DNA of 64,000 nucleotides from Siniperca chuatsi (Eukaryota; Chordata; Actinopteri; Centrarchiformes; Sinipercidae): NCBI RefSeq assembly GCF_020085105.1, contig NC_058046.1, positions 1,592,628 to 1,656,627 of the forward strand, read 5' to 3'. Shown piece by piece: positions 58,901 to 64,000 of this stretch (position 1 is its first letter; each line of letters starts with the position of its first letter). The notes under the pieces were generated by a model. It saw only the letters and a program-made list of their open reading frames with translations, ran no database searches and was not told where the DNA came from. The position numbers and the translations under genes were made by a program.

Positions 58901-61900
58901 TGACAGCCATATTGAAAGAGGAGGGTGTTTCTAAGCCACGTGTCTGTCTGATCAAAGTCACAGTTATTCTTTCCAATCAGGTTTCTTGTTTTCTCCTGAC
59001 ATGCCTTCTGTCTCCTCTCTGCACTCTGCTGTCAGTGAGTCAGTTATCACTGTGAAGTCTGTTTGTTCCTTTATTCTGCAACAAGTTCTGGTGAGTCGAC
59101 TTGAGATAAATGCGAACAAATAAAAATACAAACGGACTGATTAGTTTAATAGAAACAGCTGAACATGTTATGCAGTACAGTTAAACAGCCTAAATATTTA
59201 TGTTGAGATGAACACTTTACATGTTTGTGCGTTGACTTAATTCTATAACTTTATTTTGTGGTGCCGGTATGAAAGTATCAGAAACATCTGATATTACAGT
59301 GCTGTACAACTACAGCATCAAAACTAACCTCAGAGTTGAATCAACACATTCATTTTTACAAAGATGAAATTTCATTGTACGGGACTATTGTACTGAAGTT
59401 ATTCACGGTGAAGAGAAAATAAATGACAGCTGGCAAACACACTATAGAAGAATTATTCAACTCGCTAATTTAGAAATCAATTTAAAATGCAGTTTTTTTC
59501 TATTCTTTACTGGAGTTATTCAACTCTTACAGTTTATAGATAAGAAAATAATTGCACCAGTGTCCACAGTCCGAAAAAAAGGTCACATCATTAAGCTTAC
59601 AGTGATAAGAAAACTAATATAACCATTTCTGTTTAATATTGTTTTAGTACATTTATCACAATATGTTGTAATGTATAAAAGTAATATGTTATTTAGTTCA
59701 GGGTATATTTGCTAAGAATTCATCATTTTTTCCCCCACAAACTCAGTGTTATAGAAAATGTTAAAATGTTGGAAAGAGTGTTGTCCAGGTACCTTTGAGC
59801 AAGAAACTGAACCTCTGACTCTTGTTCAGTTGTTACTAGTAGAAGAATGTGCAGCATTTGTAGTGTGTGAAGCTGAATGTGAATGTGAAGCCGAACAGAG
59901 GTGGAAAAGTACATGTATTGATAAGATTAAAAGCTAAAAAAAAAAAAGTTCCTGTTCTAGTTGCGATTTTGCATTTTTGGATATACTACAAAAATCAAAT
60001 GCAATATTTTTTTGTTTTTGTCAAAGAAGACAACAAGAAGCTAAATGTATTTAAATTTTTACAATGCTTTTGCATTGATTTCTACAATTTTCTAATATTC
60101 TTCTATTATATTTATGTGTATTGAGTGTCACACTGCAACAAGAATCAATAAGACAAAGAAGGGTGGAACAGAGGTGGAGGAGGACAAGGCTGCAGGTACA
60201 TTATCAACAAATTAAAGAGTTGATGATTGCTTTTAAAGAATGGGTTAGGAATGTCAGGACCAACTATTTCTATTTTAATTCATACTAATAAGCACAGCCT
60301 CAGAGCTCTTTTTAAAATGTTTAATCAGTGTAAGTCATCTAGTGAGGAATGTCTTAAATTTTTTAACATTTTTTTATGATAAAATCAGTGAGATACAAAC
60401 AAAAATTGTAGCACTTGATTCTTTTATTGATGCCCCCAGATGTGGTCGGACAACATGTTATACAAACTGGTGCTTTTACAAGCACAACCTGGCCCTATTC
60501 TTTCTAATATAGTGCTGTTTTTCAGGTCTGAACTGACTTGACGTGGATTTGGATGTCCAGTCTTCCACAAGTTTAATGGAATTCGGGTCTCGTCATTAAA
60601 GAATTTAATACCTCCAGCAGGCAAATCTACGCTCTGTGATAGATGTCTACAACATGGAAGTGAAGGAATGTTCTGTACGTTAAGTAAGAATATGAAGTGC
60701 TGAGCTGTATATCAGGCTTCCCAGTTCCTGTTTCATAACTTTAGGGACTGTTAAACATTAACTCGTGCAGTGTCCTGCCCACTCTGAAAGGAAAGGTTGT
60801 CCCAGGTGAGTGATTTCACTAAGCTCCTTCGCAGCAAAGAGGATCTCACCTGGTGAGTAGACACAGCACAAATATAAATTCAAACAAACAAATGTGTAGA
60901 ACTGTAAGAAAGACAACATCCTTCGATTGATAAGTAAAAACTGATTGTTGCTAATCCTCAGGTTGATGCTGAATATTCAGGATCAGTGATTAGCCGGACC
61001 AGAATCACCGTCTGTAGTAACCAAAGCAACCACATGAACTGAGCTGAAAAGAAAATTCTTGCAATATATTTTCAAAAATCAAAACCAAAGACAACAACAA
61101 CAGCCACATCAGGTAAGAAATGACACGGAAATTAATTATTTAAATAAATAGTTTTGAAATTTTGGTGAATATTAAACAAATCAAGCCCAATGTTTGCCAC
61201 AGAATCTAATGTTTACTGATACAGAGAAACGTATGATGCCTTCATTAGTCTATAAATGTAGATAAGACTCAGTTTTTATCAGAGTCTGAAGTTCAGACTA
61301 AAAGTGAACAAGGAAGTTAAATCATCTTGTGATAAATAAACTTTAAAAACAAGATAACAATTGGAAGTTTTACCACCATTGATGACACATTAACTAACCA
61401 CTACCACCACTATTACTACAGCTATGAATAAGAATACAGGCTACCTTTTTTAACACATTTTTATTCAGGGAAGGTTGTTAATATTGCATGCTTTTTAAGC
61501 AAACTCAGCTTCAAACCTAATTATTATACCCAAATATATTTTTTTCTTTACATTCAGTGCTTTGAAAAAGCTCAAAAACTCCATGATTTTTTTTTTACAT
61601 AGTTGTGCGTCAGAATTAAATAATTCGTTTTTTGTCTGAGATCTATACAATGTTTGTGAGTACACTAAACTGTTGTAAGTAATTAAATTCTATTTGTACA
61701 GGCCTTGTGTCTATTTGACAAACACATCTAGTGTTGGTTACATATATTCAGATTGTAGCTACAGGTTTTGAACATGATCGATCTATCCATCCATTTTCTG
61801 CCATTTATCCAGATCACATTGGTGGGCCACATTATCTTTTAACTGTTAAAATTCTAGCAATTCTGCCTTTTTTGCCAAAAAAAAGCTGAAACAGTTCTCA

Positions 61901-63149
61901 GTAATTCTACATGGATTGTAGACTGTTGGCTGAATTCAAAGTCATAAAAGTAAGTGGAACATAAGGTTTACACATGTCCACTGTCTCTTATGTTCAGGTC
62001 TGAGGGCTGAAAGAAAAACTAAATAAGATGGCACTTTCCTTACAGTTAATCTTCTCAGACACTTGAAAGGACAGATTCCAGCTGAAGTACGCTAGGATGC
62101 ATTTTTGGTTAAAGTGAGGGAATAACAGTTTCTGTTTATTAACTGTTTATTGTTCCATTCGTGTAAAATCAGAATGAGAGGACTTTTCGCTGGTTACAGT
62201 TAAAATGGCGGAATTATTACAATATTGAAGGGTAATTCATACCTGCTGCTACCTCTAATCTATTGACTTTTATTCAAGGAGTTTTACAACACAAACACAC
62301 ACACACAAGCCATGCTTACATGACTTTTTGAATATTTTTGGAAATGCAAAACATTTTTATATAGTGTCTTCTTGTTCTTGTTCTTAAGAATCAGAATCAG
62401 ATTTATTGGCCAAGTGTATTTGGACACACAATGTTCTTCCATACAAATGTACAGGAAGATAAAACATACAGAAGACATGAAGCTAAACCAAAGAGAGCAA
62501 GCTGATAGAGAGAACCGTGTATAAACAACAGTGGACAACAACATACAGCGTCCATATACAGGTCAAACTGAACCTGTAAACTGTACACAGTGTTACAGCA
62601 GGGCAACGGTGATACATGGTTATTGCACAGGGATTGTTTACCGTCATCACATGATTTAAGTGTTCATGAGTGTGATGGCGTGTAGAAAGTAACTGTTCTT
62701 ATACCTGGTTTCTATTTCACTTTTGTGTGTCTTGTCCGACTGTTTTCCAATACCGCGTCTTCTTCGCCTCGAAAGAAAACAAACTTCGACAAGCAACACA
62801 AAGTTGAATTTTAAACTTTATTAGAAGTATTTTCAAACAGTATTTTTCTGTTTTTACCAGAGAATAGACTGCAAGGATGAAGACTAAGTAATTAATTTGG
62901 CAGATGTACTTCTGGTTAACTTCCTCACCTCCGCTAAAGAGCAGCACACAGCCGGTCGAGTCAGGACTCCAATTATTGTTATTATTAAGGTCTGATAACA
63001 GTAAAGTTTTGTGTCAAACGGTAGTTTTACACAAATAAGCTTTGCATTGAAAGCTTGTGTGTGTGTGTGGTTTACTGATGTTACAAGAGGCAGCAGCAGA
63101 CAAGTTAACAAACAAGACAGCTGAACATGTTATGCTGTCCTCTCTGCAG
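55947..63149. other. Upstream of the lectin gene, AT-rich, mostly repeats
   Basis: No complete gene recognised. Dispersed AGCTGCAA(C)TAAC/GATTAATCGATTA-type repeats lie at about 56695-56830 and 58430-58735. Possible non-coding plus-strand exon ends with good donors occur at about 59090 (TTCTG|GTGAGT) and 61109 (CATCAG|GTAAGA). The open frame at 60424-60624 (minus) has no recognisable domain. Confidence 0.5.
62387..62710 (-). mobile_element. LINE 3' end, truncated, minus orientation
   Basis: Begins AGAATCAGAATCAGATTTAT TGGCCAAGTGTATT, the characteristic 3' terminus (reverse complement) of a common fish non-LTR element, followed by its 3' UTR. It is heavily 5'-truncated. Confidence 0.7.
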
Positions 63150-63208
63150 GTTCCCAGCAGTTGGTTTCCAGTTGAATTAGTCTCTGGTGTCTCCAGCAGA
63201 GGGACATC

Positions 63209-63227
63209 ATGGCGGCTGCAGCAACAG
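63209..63227 (+). CDS. Possible first coding exon of a plus-strand gene leaving the window
   Basis: ATGGCGGCTGCAGCAACAG followed by GTGAGT encodes MAAAAT plus one base. The ATG has a good context (A at -3, G at +4). An acceptor-like CTCTCTGCAG lies at 63142-63151, so this may be exon 2 behind a non-coding exon. No continuing exon was identified in the last 770 bases, so the call is weak. Confidence 0.3.
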
Positions 63228-64000
63228 GTGAGTTCAGTCAGACTTTATCTGGATAACACTCTTCTCTCTCTGTCCACATATTATACAGATGACTAAAGAG
63301 CTGTGTCCTCAGATGATCAAACAGGTCTGTGAGTCCTGGCTGAAACTCAGCTGATTGGTCAGTCTCCTTTTAATCTAACAAAACACTAAATATGGGAACC
63401 AGTAACAACTGTAGCTGGGTGACAGAGCAGGCAGACAGTGATCAGAGGCTTCACACAGAGATGCAGCTCACTGCTGGACCGCAGTCACTGATCATTCAAC
63501 TTTACATCACATTTTATCACTGGTATTTTATTGTAAAGTTTCTTCCCATGTTTGGTTTGTTACAGAATCATGATTTCTGTTTTAGTGATACACTGATTTT
63601 TTTACTTTATAAATGTATGAACATTTATAACTTGTGTCATTCCTGAATTGAAACGTTGATCAATATCCTGGTTATACTCTCTAGATGATTTACTTTTCTT
63701 CACTAGCTGGCATTTGGTGCTTTGCTGCAGCACTGATGCTTTTCAGTTTTCAGTTTTACTTTTCTAGTTCTCAAAACACGGGAGTAAATAACGTCCAAAT
63801 TCCCAAAAACAAATACTCACAGACTTATCAATCCAGTGGATGATGTGTAACGTTACTTACAAATGAACTGGCTACAAACTAGCTCCTCTGCCACTTCACG
63901 TCTCTCCTGTTTCCCGCCGTTGCTGTTAAACTAGAGGGAAAGCGTATAACAGAACAATACAACTACTGTAAATAGTCTATTAATGAACCGTATATATTTG

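Noticed and set aside
60424-60624. Minus-strand open frame with IPLNLWKTGHPNPRQ
   Set aside because: No recognised family, no splice context and no start signal. It may be repeat-derived and was not annotated as a gene.

Overview
The window is nuclear DNA of a bony fish, most likely a spiny-rayed teleost. The evidence is spliced genes with GT-AG introns, long AT-rich introns and the usual mix of fish dispersed repeats (hAT and Tc1/mariner-type remnants, LINE 3' ends, CA microsatellites, GATTAATCGAT-type and AAGTAAAAGTACT-type repeats). I could read three spliced protein genes, all on the minus strand. Splice sites were placed by eye and kept only where the reading frame closed across every junction.

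Left part (about 2.4-14.8 kb): a gene for a predicted 2,328-residue protein. Three small 5' exons supply a signal peptide and linker, and one 6.7-kb exon supplies the rest. That exon has a toxin-like layout: a C80-type cysteine protease domain (as in MARTX and large clostridial toxins), a long middle segment, a hydrophobic pore-domain-like stretch and about six RTX-type calcium-binding beta-roll blocks. A single transmembrane helix with a short basic tail has been added at the C-terminus. The bacterial-style body with eukaryotic introns, secretion signal and anchor looks like an anciently acquired, domesticated gene, and is the most unusual thing here. Upstream, a likely first exon with an ISRE-like promoter element is present in two tandem copies.

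Middle (16.5-46.9 kb): a complete 23-exon PARP14-type gene for a 1,881-residue mono-ADP-ribosyltransferase (RRM repeats, KH-like region, macro 1, RGG linker, macro 2, macro 3, WWE, ART catalytic domain). Its promoter and exons 1-2 have been duplicated head-to-tail (3.12-kb unit). Both copies keep a strong ISRE, but the distal exon 2 has lost 2 bp.

Right part (49.2-55.9 kb): a six-exon gene for a small secreted SUEL/rhamnose-binding-type lectin (143 residues). One intron holds two copies of an ~800-bp duplication, each carrying a 33-bp minisatellite. From 56 to 64 kb I see mostly repeats, plus a possible first coding exon of a plus-strand gene at 63.2 kb.

Taken together, a secreted or membrane toxin-like protein, an interferon-type antiviral PARP and a lectin side by side suggest an innate-immunity neighbourhood. 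That functional link is inference, supported mainly by the ISRE motifs.
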